From: Argopecten irradians
Lineage: Eukaryota > Mollusca > Bivalvia > Pectinida > Pectinidae
Length of the DNA stretch: 64,000 bases
NCBI RefSeq assembly: GCF_041381155.1
Contig: NC_091138.1
Coordinates: forward strand, 18,477,255 to 18,541,254
Direction: 5' to 3'
Under the pieces are notes generated by a model that saw only the letters and a list, made by a program, of their open reading frames with translations, did not search any database and was not told the origin of the DNA. Each line of letters begins with the position of its first letter. The first letter of the stretch is position 1. Of this stretch, positions 11,267-25,100 are shown one piece after another. The position numbers and the translations under genes were made by a program.

Positions 11267-13570
11267 ACAAGAGATCCCAGAGGGATCTTGGCGCCCACCA
11301 AAGAATGATCTATATCTGACAAAGAATGATCTATATCTGACAAAGGAAAGATGGATCTTTTCTCTACTTTTTAAACTTTTACAAACATACTACATATAAA
11401 ATTTGAGACAGATCGCTTCAGTACCTTTTGAGAAATAGCGGTAACAAACTTCAACTATCAAAATCCAAGATGACTCCTTGGCGGCCATCTTGTTGATCAA
11501 TCGGTCCCAAATCACAATATGCACAACTAGGGCCCTAGGGGAACCTACATGTGAAATTTGAGAAAGATCCATTCAATACTTTCTGAGAAAGAGCGATAAC
11601 AAACTTTGAATATAAAAATCCAAGATGGCTGCCTGGCAGCAATTTTGTTGACCGATCGGTCCCAAATCACAATATGCACAACTAGGGCCCTAGGGGAACC
11701 TACATATGAATTTTGAGACAGATCCATTCAGTACTTTCTGAGAAATAGCCATAACAAACTTTAACTATCGAAATCCAAGATGGCTGCCTGGCGGCCATCT
11801 TGTTAACCGATCGGTCCCAAAATGCAAAATGCACAACTAGGTACATAGGGGAACTTACATATGAAATTTGAGACAGATCCCTTCAGTACTATTTGAGAAA
11901 TAGCCAAAACAAACTTTAACTATCGAAATCCAAGATGGCGGCCTGGCGGCCATCTTGTTCACCGAATGGTCCAAAAATGCAATTTGCACATCAAGGGCCC
12001 TAGGGGAACCTACATATTAAATTTGAGAAAGATCCCTTCAGCACTTTTTGAGAAATGGGGATATCAAACCTTAACTATCAAAATCCAAGATGGCCGCCTG
12101 GCGGCCATCTTGTTTTTCCTATCAGCCTCAAACTCTGTATGGCACCAAGGGTAACCTTCATGTGAAGTTTGAACAAAATTCCTTCAGTAGTTCTCAAGAA
12201 ATATCGATAACAAACTTCAACTGCCAAAATCAAAGTAACTGCCTGGCGGCCATCTTGTTTTTCCGATCAGCCGCAAAATCTGTATGGCACAACTGGGGAC
12301 CAGGGGTACCCTCCATGTGAAGTATGAACAAAATCCCATCAGTAGTTCTCTAGAAATATCGATAACAAACTTCAACTGCCAAAATCCAAGATGGCTGCTT
12401 GGCGGCCATCTTGTTTTTCTGATCAGCCTAAAAATTTGTATGGCACAACAAGGGAGTAAGGGTAACCTCCATGTGAAGTTTGAACAAAATCCCTTCAGTA
12501 GTTCTCAAGAAATATCGATAACAAACTTCAACTGCCAAAATCAAAGATGGCTGCCTGGCGGCCATCTTGTTTTTCCGATCAGCCTCAAAATCTGTATGGC
12601 ACAACTAGGGACCAAGGGTAACCTCCATGTGAAGTTTGAACAAAATCCCTTCAGTAGTTCTCAAGAAATATCGATAACAATCTTCAACTGCCAAAATCAA
12701 AGATGGCTGCCTGGCGGCCATCTTGTTTTTCCGATCAGCCTCAAAATCTGTATGGCACAACTAGGGACCAAGGGTAACCTCCATGTGAAGTTTGAACAAA
12801 ATCCCTTCAGTAGTTCTCAAGAAATATCGATAACAAACTTCAACTGCCAAAATCAAAGATGGCTGCCTGGCGGCCATCTTGTTTTTCCGATCAGCCTCAA
12901 AATTTGTATGGCACAACTAGGGACCAAGGGTAACCTCCATGTGAAGTTTGAACAAAATCCCTTCAGTAGTTCTCAAGAAATATCGATAACAATCTTCAAC
13001 TGCCAAAATCAAAGATGGCTGCCTGGCGGCCATCTTGTTTTTCCGATCAGCCTCAAAATCTGTATGGCACAACTAGGGACCAAGGGTAACCTCCATGTGA
13101 AGTTTGAACAAAATCCCTTCAGTAGTTCTCAAGAAATATCGATAACAATCTTCAACTGCCAAAATCAAAGATGGCTGCCTGGCGGCCATCTTGTTTTTCC
13201 GATCAGCCTCAAAATCTGTATGGCACAACTAGGGACCAAGGGTAACCTCCACGTGAAGTTTGAACAGAATCCCTTCAGTAGTTCTCATGATCAAGAAATA
13301 TCGATAACAAACTTCAACTGCCAAAATCAAAGATGGCTGCCTGGCGGCCCATCTTGTTTTTCCGATCAGACTCAAAATCTGTATGGCACAAATATGGACC
13401 AAGGGACCCTCCATGTGAAGTTTGAACAAAATGCCTGCAGCAGTTTTTAAGAAATAGTGATAACAAGCATTGTTTACGGACGGATGCCGGATGACGGACC
13501 ACGGAGGGCGGATGACGGACCACGGACACAGGGCGATTTGAATAGCCCACCATCTGATGATGGTTGGCTA
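11267..13570 (+). mobile_element. Pearl/Helentron-like non-autonomous element II
   Basis: It starts ACAAGAG followed by the hairpin AGATCCC/GGGATCT. A tandem array of ~156 bp units follows (about 11390-13450), then an ACGG-type microsatellite remnant (about 13467-13525). A 3' hairpin (AGCCCACCATC paired with GATGGTTGGCT) ends CTAA. The layout is the same as element I but with different core sequence. Confidence 0.7.
11390..13455 (+). repeat. Core tandem array of pearl element II (~156 bp units)
   Basis: About 13 units. The left ones are diverged and the right ones (about 12.28-13.35 kb) are nearly identical. Because 156 is a multiple of three, one frame stays open for 388 codons as a 52-residue repeat (units start MAQLGTKGNLHVK). 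I judge it a chance ORF. Confidence 0.88.
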
Positions 13571-15880
13571 ATAAAATGTACAAAATGGATATGTTTACAT
13601 GTAAATAATCAGACAGTAATATCATATGACATACTGTCACATCAGCACCACCTGTATTGCATTTCAAATATATTTCACAAACAATTACATAACAGAACAG
13701 GTGATCATGGTACGCTGTAAACCAACTTCTATTTGCAGCAATCCAATCTTACATTTCCACAGCCTATGATATTATTACGCCAACATGTAAAATGCTCGAT
13801 TAAATTTGAATACACTTATGTTAAGTGACTGGTTTGGCTCAGTCGGTTGTCACTGTCAAGCTGCTGTTTACTGGACAATGATTTATTATGTAAAGTGGAC
13901 CTGACCTGTTTTGCTTTCTTGTGGTAATGAATTGAGTGTATGTTTCCCTTCATATACCCATTGGTAGCTGGTGGCAGTGAAGTAGCAGGTAGCCAAGGGC
14001 TGGTAGCTGAAGTTGGTAGCCAATAGCATACAGACGGTGGAGAGCCGGTATGTTGGTTAAGGCTTTCACTTCTGTTGGAACATTGGCAATAATTAATATA
14101 GTGTCCAATAGGTGACCTGGGAGGTTGTATCTATATCGGGGAAGGGGTTGGGTTTGTATGACAAACTGTGGAATCTTCGTCTTAAAGAAACACTTCAACA
14201 ACATTGATGAAGTTGAAGATATTTTTTTAATATTGGGTATTAGCAAACATGAGTCTTTTGATTGTTTATTGTATAAAGAGAAGTTAATGAAAGTCAATAC
14301 GTTATGGGTGTTAAACTAGTGATGCATAAGCCTCATGTGACTGCTCAGGAAGGGAATGTTGTCCCTCTAGGTCTTTGAGGAATTAGTCTAAAGCGTCCAT
14401 GGCACTGACAGAGAAACACCATCAAAGGTTGTTTTTATGTAGTTTTGTCTTCACAATAGTGTCTGGAATATGCCATGGGCTAGCCAACAGGTCGGTGGAA
14501 CTGTTGTAGCTAGTCTCTTGTTGGAGCTCTGCAGTGCAGGTGATATGTTGGCAGTTGTGCTGTGGTTAGGCATTGAATGGGATCTCTGGGCTGGTAAGTA
14601 CTCCATCCTCCGGTAGGTATTGTCACATCTGGAGCAGGTAACTCGGTGATCATCCTCGATACTCCAGGGGTTCCGATCACTTACGATCTCTACACCCCTG
14701 GACTATCTCATAGTGAAATTGAAGGCAGCTCAGCGGAAAACATTTGACCAATCACAGGCTAGCAAATATTTCATTTGAAGACTACAGAGAGAGTGCTCGG
14801 TGATCCTTGTGTGAAGTTCTAATGTGGCGGTATAGACTGTTAGCATGTTTGAATGTGCGGACGCGGTGGGCACATATGTTGTCCGCCATGATTGTTGTGA
14901 AGGATGGTAGGTGGGGGGAGGGTGATTGTGGTGTAACATCATAAAGTCTATGACGTATGACGTCATAAGGGTTTGGTGATCACTAAATTTCCTTTCCTTT
15001 GAAGGGAGTAAACCATGTGGGCCAGTAACCTGATATGTAGCTGTGGCGTTACATATGTTGTCCGCTAACCATTGAATTTGAAGTTGAATATTTTTCATAG
15101 CCATTGATTTTTGAAAATTCTGCATTACACGTGAAAATCAATTGCATGCAAAAATAAGTTGGTTTACAGTCAATATTAATGGTACAGTATAACACAACGG
15201 TTTATAGCACTTATTACAACAAACTATAGCGAAGAACAGAAACACTAAGTTCATGTCAGTGAAACACAATTTGTATCATGATTGTAGATCCATATCAATG
15301 CTCTTTTGTAGAAAACTGACCAAATGAACCTGGTCCAGTCTTGACTTATGCTGTCCTGGTGATCTGTGCCATCTAATCAGGATTTAATATTGAAATGGTA
15401 GGATTTACAGTGTTTATTAAAGTGAGTGGATAAGTGATTTTGACATATAATCATAAAATAAGTTATAAACTACACCAATATAAACAACTAAACTAAATAC
15501 AATGAATATATGTAAATAAAACTACACAAATTTGCATATTTAACATTTACAAAGGGAATGAAAGAAGGAATATTATAAGAGATTCTGGCAGAAATCATTT
15601 TGTTTGTGACAGTAAATATATAAATGTATGTCTGCCAGGGACATGAGATTCATGATTCAGTGGATGGTTCAGATCAGCTCTCTGTTACTAGAATATTAAT
15701 CAGATATTCATTTCTCTAAAACTTAACAGTACTTTGCATGGCAATAGAAAAAGAAGAATTTTGAAAATAAAATGAGATGTATTAAACATATGAGTATCAG
15801 TACATGGTCTCTAAAGGATAGTACAAACATTTCAACAAACAAAACCCACCAATCTATTTTAACATATACATGTACAGTGC
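13571..15880. other. Intergenic region between the convergent genes 1 and 2
   Basis: No supported gene. At 13.97-14.04 kb GGTAGC-type words recur. At 14.66-14.71 kb an inverted CCAGGGGT/ACCCCTGG pair suggests an old element end. A 131-codon minus-strand ORF (15125-14730) has no recognisable domain and ordinary composition, so it is left out. Confidence 0.4.
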
Positions 15881-15886
15881 TTTATT
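15881..15886 (-). terminator. LRPAP1: Candidate polyadenylation signal, LRPAP1
   Basis: AATAAA on the minus strand, about 230 bp past the LRPAP1 stop codon. This would give a short 3' UTR. Confidence 0.5.
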
Positions 15887-16112
15887 ATATGGCACTTCTT
15901 GAATATATATAAACACATATGAACACACAGACTGGAAACGTTCATTAATCTCTGAGTTACTCCCCCTTATATAACCCACATCCTTATGTTGCATTACCCT
16001 CCTTTTACAAACACACTTACGCTATTGATACTGAGTTATTCCCCTTTTTACATCCACACTCGCTAAATCTACTTGTCCTTTTACACACTAACACTCCACA
16101 AGTAGTCCTGGA

Positions 16113-19100
16113 TTATAGTTCAGTATGCCTTTTGTTGATGGCTTTTTCCACAGTGTCCTTCAAATGGGCATGATATTTCCGCACCTACAAAGAGTTAAAT
16201 TCATTTCTTAAATATGGCAAAACCGCTAGATCATTATAATAATATAGTAAAACTAGCACAGTGACCACCTGCTTGTTAACACATGTTTTTGGTCCTAAAA
16301 CGGCAAAAATACAATACAATTTAAAGACCACCTATTTATGTACCGCTAGATCATTATAATAATATAGTAAAACTAGCACAGTGACCACCTGCTTGTTAAC
16401 ACATGTTTTTTGGTCCTAAAACGGCAAAAATACAATACAATTTAAAGACCACCTATTTATGTACCGCTAGATCATTATAATAATATAGTAAAACTAGCAC
16501 AGTGACCACCTGCTTGTTAACACATGTTTTTTGGTCCTAAAACGGCAAAAATACAATACAATTTAAAGACCACCTATTTATGTACCGCTAGATCATTATA
16601 ATAATATAGTAAAACTAGCACAGTGACCACCTGCTTGTTAACACATGTTTTTTTGGTCCTAAAACGGCAAAAATACAATACAATTTAAAGACCACCTATT
16701 TATGTACCGCTAGATCATTATAATAATATAGTAAAACTAGCACAGTGACCACCTGCTTGTTAACACATGTTTTTTGGTCCTAAAACGGCAAAAATACAAT
16801 ACAATTTAAAGACCACCTATTTATGTACCGCTAGATCATTATAATAATATAGTAAAACTAGCACAGTGACCACCTGCTTGTTAACACATGTTTTTTGGTC
16901 CTAAAACGGCAAAAATACAATACAATTTAAAGACCACCTATTTATGTACCGCTAGATCATTATAATAATATAGTAAAACTAGCACAGTGACCACCTGCTT
17001 GTTAACACATGTTTTTTGGTCCTAAAACGGCAAAAATACAATACAATTTAAAGACCACCTATTTATGTACCGCTAGATCATTATAATAATATAGTAAAAC
17101 TAGCACAGTGACCACCTGCTTGTTAACACATGTTTTTGGTCCTAAAACGGCAAAAATACAATACAATTTAAAGACCACCTATTTATGTACCGCTAGATCA
17201 TTATAATAATATAGTAAAACTAGCACAGTGACCACCTGCTTGTTAACACATGTTTTTTGGTCCTAAAACGGCAAAAATACAATACAATTTAAAGACCACC
17301 TATTTATGTACCGCTAGATCATTATAATAATATAGTAAAACTAGCACAGTGACCACCTGCTTGTTAACACATGTTTTTTGGTCCTAAAACGGCAAAAATA
17401 CAATACAATTTAAAGACCACCTATTTATGTACCGCTAGATCATTATAATAATATAGTAAAACTAGCACAGTGACCACCTGCTTGTTAACACATGTTTTTT
17501 GGTCCTAAAACGGCAAAAAATACAATACAATTTAAAGACCACCTATTTATGTACCGCTAGATCATTATAATAATATAGTAAAACTAGCACAGTGACCACC
17601 TGCTTGTTAACACATGTTTTTTGGTCCTAAAACGGCAAAAATACAATACAATTTAAAGACCACCTATTTATGTACCGCTAGATCATTATAATAATATAGT
17701 AAAACTAGCACAGTGACCACCTGCTTGTTAACACATGTTTTTTGGTCCTAAAACGGCAAAAATACAATACAATTTAAAGACCACCTATTTATGTACCGCT
17801 AGATCATTATAATAATATAGTAAAACTAGCACAGTGACCACCTGCTTGTTAACACATGTTTTTTGGTCCTAAAACGGCAAAAATACAATACAATTTAAAG
17901 ACCACCTATTTATGTACCGCTAGATCATTATAATAATATAGTAAAACTAGCACAGTGACCACCTGCTTGTTAACACATGTTTTTTGGTCCTAAAACGGCA
18001 AAAATACAATACAATTTAAAGACCACCTATTTATGTACCGCTAGATCATTATAATAATATAGTAAAACTAGCACAGTGACCACCTGCTTGTTAACACATG
18101 TTTTTTGGTCCTAAAACGGCAAAAATACAATACAATTTAAAGACCACCTATTTATGTACCGCTAGATCATTATAATAATATAGTAAAACTAGCACAGTGA
18201 CCACCTGCTTGTTAACACATGTTTTTTGGTCCTAAAACGGCAAAAATACAATACAATTTAAAGACCACCTATTTATGTACCGCTAGATCATTATAATAAT
18301 ATAGTAAAACTAGCACAGTGACCACCTGCTTGTTAACACATGATTTTTGGTCCTAAAACGGCAAAAATACAATACAATTTAAAGACCACCTATTTATGTA
18401 CCGCTAGATCATTATAATAATATAGTAAAACTAGCACAGTGACCACCTGCTTGTTAACACATGTTTTTTGGTCCTAAAACGGCAAAAATACAATACAATT
18501 TAAAGACCACCTATTTATGTACCGCTAGATCATTATAATAATATAGTAAAACTAGCACAGTGACCACCTGCTTGTTAACACATGTTTTTTGGTCCTAAAA
18601 TACAATACAATTTAAAGACCACCTATTTATGTACCGCTAGATCATTATAATAATATAGTAAAACTAGCACAGTGACCACCTGCTTGTTAACACATGTTTT
18701 TTGGTCCTAAAACGGCAAAAATACAATACAATTTAAAGACCACCTATTTATGTACCGCTAGATCATTATAATAATATAGTAAAACTAGCACAGTGACCAC
18801 CTGCTTGTTAACACATGTTTTTTGGTCCTAAAACGGCAAAAATACAATACAATTTAAAGACCACCTATTTATGTACCGCTAGATCATTATAATAATATAG
18901 TAAAACTAGCACAGTGACCACCTGCTTGTTAACACATGTTTTTTGGTCCTAAAACGGCAAAAATACAATACAATTTAAAGACCACCTATTTATGTACCGC
19001 TAGATCATTATAATAATATAGTAAAACTAGCACAGTGACCACCTGCTTGTTAACACATGTTTTTTGGTCCTAAAACGGCAAAAATACAATACAATTTAAA

Positions 19101-22100
19101 GACCACCTATTTATGTACCGCTAGATCATTATAATAATATAGTAAAACTAGCACAGTGACCACCTGCTTGTTAACACATGTTTTTGGTCCTAAAACGGCA
19201 AAAATACAATACAATTTAAAGACCACCTATTTATGTACCGCTAGATCATTATAATAATATAGTAAAACTAGCACAGTGACCACCTGCTTGTTAACACATG
19301 TTTTTTGGTCCTAAAACGGCAAAAATACAATACAATTTAAAGACCACCTATTTATGTACCGCTAGATCATTATAATAATATAGTAAAACTAGCACAGTGA
19401 CCACCTGCTTGTTAACACATGTTTTTTGGTCCTAAAACGGCAAAAAATACAATACAATTTAAAGACCACCTATTTATGTACCGCTAGATCATTATAATAA
19501 TATAGTAAAACTAGCACAGTGACCACCTGCTTGTTAACACATGTTTTTTGGTCCTAAAACGGCAAAAATACAATACAATTTAAAGACCACCTATTTATGT
19601 ACCGCTAGATCATTATAATAATATAGTAAAACTAGCACAGTGACCACCTGCTTGTTAACACATGTTTTTTGGTCCTAAAACGGCAAAAATACAATACAAT
19701 TTAAAGACCACCTATTTATGTACCGCTAGATCATTATAATAATATAGTAAAACTAGCACAGTGACCACCTGCTTGTTAACACATGTTTTTGGTCCTAAAA
19801 CGGCAAAAATACAATACAATTTAAAGACCACCTATTTATGTACCGCTAGATCATTATAATAATATAGTAAAACTAGCACAGTGACCACCTGCTTGTTAAC
19901 ACATGTTTTTTGGTCCTAAAACGGCAAAAATACAATACAATTTAAAGACCACCTATTTATGTACCGCTAGATCATTATAATAATATAGTAAAACTAGCAC
20001 AGTGACCACCTGCTTGTTAACACATGTTTTTTGGTCCTAAAACGGCAAAAATACAATACAATTTAAAGACCACCTATTTATGTACCGCTAGATCATTATA
20101 ATAATATAGTAAAACTAGCACAGTGACCACCTGCTTGTTAACACATGTTTTTGGTCTAAAACGGCAAAATCAATACATTAACGGCTTAAAATATAATAAA
20201 TACAATTTAAAGACCACCTATTTATGTACCGCTAGATCATTATAATAATATAGTAAAACTAGCACAGTGACCACCTGCTTGTTAACACATGTTTTTTGGT
20301 CCTAAAACGGCAAAAATACAATACAATTTAAAGACCACCTATTTATGTACCGCTAGATCATTATAATAATATAGTAAAACTAGCACAGTGACCACCTGCT
20401 TGTTAACACATGTTTTTTGGTCCTAAAACGGCAAAAATACAATACAATTTAAAGACCACCTATTTATGTACCGCTAGATCATTATAATAATATAGTAAAA
20501 CTAGCACAGTGACCACCTGCTTGTTAACACATGTTTTTGGTCCTAAAACGGCAAAAATACAATACAATTTAAAGACCACCTATTTATGTACCGCTAGATC
20601 ATTATAATAATATAGTAAAACTAGCACAGTGACCACCTGCTTGTTAACACATGTTTTTTGGTCCTAAAACGGCAAAAATACAATACAATTTAAAGACCAC
20701 CTATTTATGTACCGCTAGATCATTATAATAATATAGTAAAACTAGCACAGTGACCACCTGCTTGTTAACACATGTTTTTTGGTCCTAAAACGGCAAAAAT
20801 ACAATACAATTTAAAGACCACCTATTTATGTACCGCTAGATCATTATAATAATATAGTAAAACTAGCACAGTGACCACCTGCTTGTTAACACATGTTTTT
20901 GGTCCTAAAACGGCAAAAATACAATACAATTTAAAGACCACCTATTTATGTACCGCTAGATCATTATAATAATATAGTAAAACTAGCACAGTGACCACCT
21001 GCTTGTTAACACATGTTTTTTGGTCCTAAAACGGCAAAAATACAATACAATTTAAAGACCACCTATTTATGTACCGCTAGATCATTTATAATAATATAGT
21101 AAAACTAGCACAGTGACCACCTGCTTGTTAACACATGTTTTTTGGTCCTAAAACGGCAAAAATACAATACAATTTAAAGACCACCTATTTATGTACCGCT
21201 AGATCATTATAATAATATAGTAAAACTAGCACAGTGACCACCTGCTTGTTAACACATGTTTTTGGTCCTAAAACGGCAAAAATACAATACAATTTAAAGA
21301 CCACCTATTTATGTACCGCTAGATCATTATAATAATATAGTAAAACTAGCACAGTGACCACCTGCTTGTTAACACATGTTTTTTGGTCCTAAAACGGCAA
21401 AAAATACAATACAATTTAAAGACCACCTATTTATGTACCGCTAGATCATTATAATAATATAGTAAAACTAGCACAGTGACCACCTGCTTGTTAACACATG
21501 TTTTTTGGTCCTAAAACGGCAAAAATACAATACAATTTAAAGACCACCTATTTATGTACCGCTAGATCATTATAATAATATAGTAAAACTAGCACAGTGA
21601 CCACCTGCTTGTTAACACATGTTTTTGGTCCTAAAACGGCAAAAATACAATACAATTTAAAGACCACCTATTTATGTACCGCTAGATCATTATAATAATA
21701 TAGTAAAACTAGCACAGTGACCACCTGCTTGTTAACACATGTTTTTTGGTCCTAAAACGGCAAAAATACAATACAATTTAAAGACCACCTATTTATGTAC
21801 CGCTAGATCATTATAATAATATAGTAAAACTAGCACAGTGACCACCTGCTTGTTAACACATGTTTTTTGGTCCTAAAACGGCAAAAATACAATACAATTT
21901 AAAGACCACCTATTTATGTACCGCTAGATCATTATAATAATATAGTAAAACTAGCACAGTGACCACCTGCTTGTTAACACATGTTTTTGGTCCTAAAACG
22001 GCAAAAATACAATACAATTTAAAGACCACCTATTTATGTACCGCTAGATCATTATAATAATATAGTAAAACTAGCACAGTGACCACCTACAATTTAAAGA

Positions 22101-25100
22101 CCACCTATTTATGTACCGCTAGATCATTATAATAATATAGTAAAACTAGCACAGTGACCACCTACAATTTAAAGACCACCTATTTATGTACCGCTAGATC
22201 ATTATAATAATATAGTAAAACTAGCACAGTGACCACCTGCTTGTTAACACATGTTTTTGGTCCTAAAACGGCAAAAATACAATACAATTTAAAGACCACC
22301 TATTTATGTACCGCTAGATCATTATAATAATATAGTAAAACTAGCACAGTGACCACCTACAATTTAAAGACCACCTATTTATGTACCGCTAGATCATTAT
22401 AATAATATAGTAAAACTAGCACAGTGACCACCTACAATTTAAAGACCACCTATTTATGTACCGCTAGATCATTATAATAATATAGTAAAACTAGCACAGT
22501 GACCACCTACAATTTAAAGACCACCTATTTATGTACCGCTAGATCATTATAATAATATAGTAAAACTAGCACAGTGACCACCTACAATTTAACACATGTT
22601 TTTTGGTCCTAAAACGGAAAAATACATACAATTTAAAGACCACCTATTTATGTACCGCTAGATCATTATAATAATATAGTAAAACTAGCACAGTGACCAC
22701 CTACAATTTTAAAGACCACCTATTTTTGTACCGCTAGATCATTATAATAATATAGTAAAACTAGCACAGTGACCACCTACAATTTAAAGACCACCTATTT
22801 ATGTACCGCTAGATCATTATAATAATATAGTAAAACTAGCACAGTGACCACCTGCTTGTTAACACATGTTTTTTGGTCCTAAAACGGCAAAAATACAATA
22901 CAATTTAAAGACCACCTATTTATGTACCGCTAGATCATTATAATAATATAGTAAAACTAGCACAGTGACCACCTGCTTTAAAACAATTTTTATGTCGCTA
23001 ATAAATAGTAAAACAGCAAGTGACACCTACAATTTAAAGACCACCTATTTATGTACCGCTAGATCATTATAATAATATAGTAAAACTAGCACAGTGACCA
23101 CCTACATTTAAAGACCACCTATTTTTTTGGTCATTTAATAATATAGTAAAATAGTGACCAATACAATTTAAAGACCACCTATTTATGTACCGCTAGATCA
23201 TTATAATAATATAGTAAAACTAGCACAGTGACCACCTGCTTTAAAACACATATTTTTTGGTCATTATAATAATATAGTAAAACTAGCACAGTGACCACAA
23301 TTTAAAGACCACCTATTTATGTACCGCTAGATCATTATAATAATATAGTAAAACTAGCACAGTGACCACCTACAATTTAAAGACCACCTATTTATGTACC
23401 GCTAGATCATTATAATAATATAGTAAAACTAGCACAGTGACCACCTACAATTTAAAGACCACCTATTTATGTACCGCTAGATCATTATAATAATATAGTA
23501 AAACTAGCACAGTGACCACCTACAATTTAAAGACCACCTATTTATGTACCGCTAGATCATTATAATAATATAGTAAAACTAGCACAGTGACCACCTACAA
23601 TTTAAAGACCACCTATTTATGTACCGCTAGATCATTATAATAATATAGTAAAACTAGCACAGTGACCACCTACAATTTAAAGACCACCTATTTATGTACC
23701 GCTAGATCATTATAATAATATAGTAAAACTAGCACAGTGACCACCTACAATTTAAAGACCACCTATTTATGTACCGCTAGATCATTATAATAATATAGTA
23801 AAACTAGCACAGTGACCACCTACAATTTAAAGACCACCTATTTATGTAAAGACAATTTTTCTTTATCCCTTGGGTGGTTTTTGTAGTTTTTGTGTATGAT
23901 TATAATCACTTCATTAAGTAGACTGATTGTTTACCAAAAACAGGCAATAAAACTAATTTTACGATATTACACAATAACAAAATCAAATGCATTAAAGAGG
24001 GTATATCAAAGTGGAAACCCTTTGCAGTGTATTATGATTGAGAGTATAGAGAATTGATTTGACTAACTGTTTTCTCCATATCATCTGCTCGTTGTTTAAA
24101 AACAGCATGTTTTTCTGGGAATTCCCCTTCTTTGTGCTGATCCTTGAGCTGATCCACCGTAATCGACAGCTGGTCCTGGTAATAATCATGTTTGGAGATA
24201 CGGCGCTGGAAATGTACCAACTCCGTCTGTTGGAGAGACAATAAAAACAATTAATGAAAAAGAAAATAGAAAACAATCAAGCATTTATCCTTGTTATCCT
24301 AGATCACAGCATAAGCTTGATATCAGCTATGAAAAGTAAAAGACAACTCCAGAACAACTTCCTATGAAAAATCAAACATTTTACATGCAGTTACTGTAAC
24401 TTTAATTGTCAAATTAAAAGATGACAGTTTTTTTAGCAATCTAGCTTCCAGATGAGATTTATGAAAACATATACAAATTAATGGATACAATCAGAAAACT
24501 TTTACTGGTGCATACCTTAAACTCAGCCAACTCTTCTTCAGACATGTTAGCTTTTTTAGCAAGAGCCCATAACTCGTAAACTCTATGGTCTGTAAAATCT
24601 GTTTCTTCCTCACCAGGTGTATCCAGCCTCTGGTGAAGGTGTCGGTATTTCTCATTTAGGTCTTTATTCCTCCTTTTTAATTCCATCTGTCTTTCTATCC
24701 TTGACTTCTTTTTTAAATCACCATCATGAAATCGGTCCAGGGTGTTATCTGTTATATCTACAAACAAGAGCTGGAGATGTTATTCTCATCCTCTACATTC
24801 ATATTACATGTACATACACTCAATTTAAGAATATGGATAATTTTCTGTTGGATGGAATTTTATCACTCACTATATGAAGTTTTATTTGACTATATATATA
24901 TATATAAATACATCTACATATGTATGTTCTGTGATATGCAAGTTCTCTAAGCTTGATGTATTTTTTTTTAAATCATTGCCTGATTTCTGTTTTTGTTCAT
25001 GTATAAGCCACACCAGAGTATAAGCCACATGCCAAATTTCCAGGTAATAACAGATGGGAAAATCTGGAAATATGGTATATGCAAATACTGTTCAGGTAAC

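Noticed and set aside
12284-13450. 388-residue repetitive ORF as a gene
   Set aside because: It lies wholly in the core array of a non-autonomous element, has no splice or start context and exists because the unit length is a multiple of three.
13826-13870. tRNA-like A-box (TTGGCTCAGTCGGTTG)
   Set aside because: No B-box, anticodon arm or acceptor stem pairing could be found.
14730-15125. 131-residue minus-strand ORF
   Set aside because: No domain, signal or neighbouring exon; composition looks non-coding.
16219-23847. CRISPR-like array
   Set aside because: The repeats are contiguous with no unique spacers, in a eukaryotic intron; it is satellite DNA.
24032-24250. Exon 6 of LRPAP1 ending at the stop at ~24012-24032 as the true C terminus
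   Set aside because: This version would end LYSQS without an ER retention signal. The exon at 16184-16113 is in phase and restores the family's C-terminal block and HTEL.
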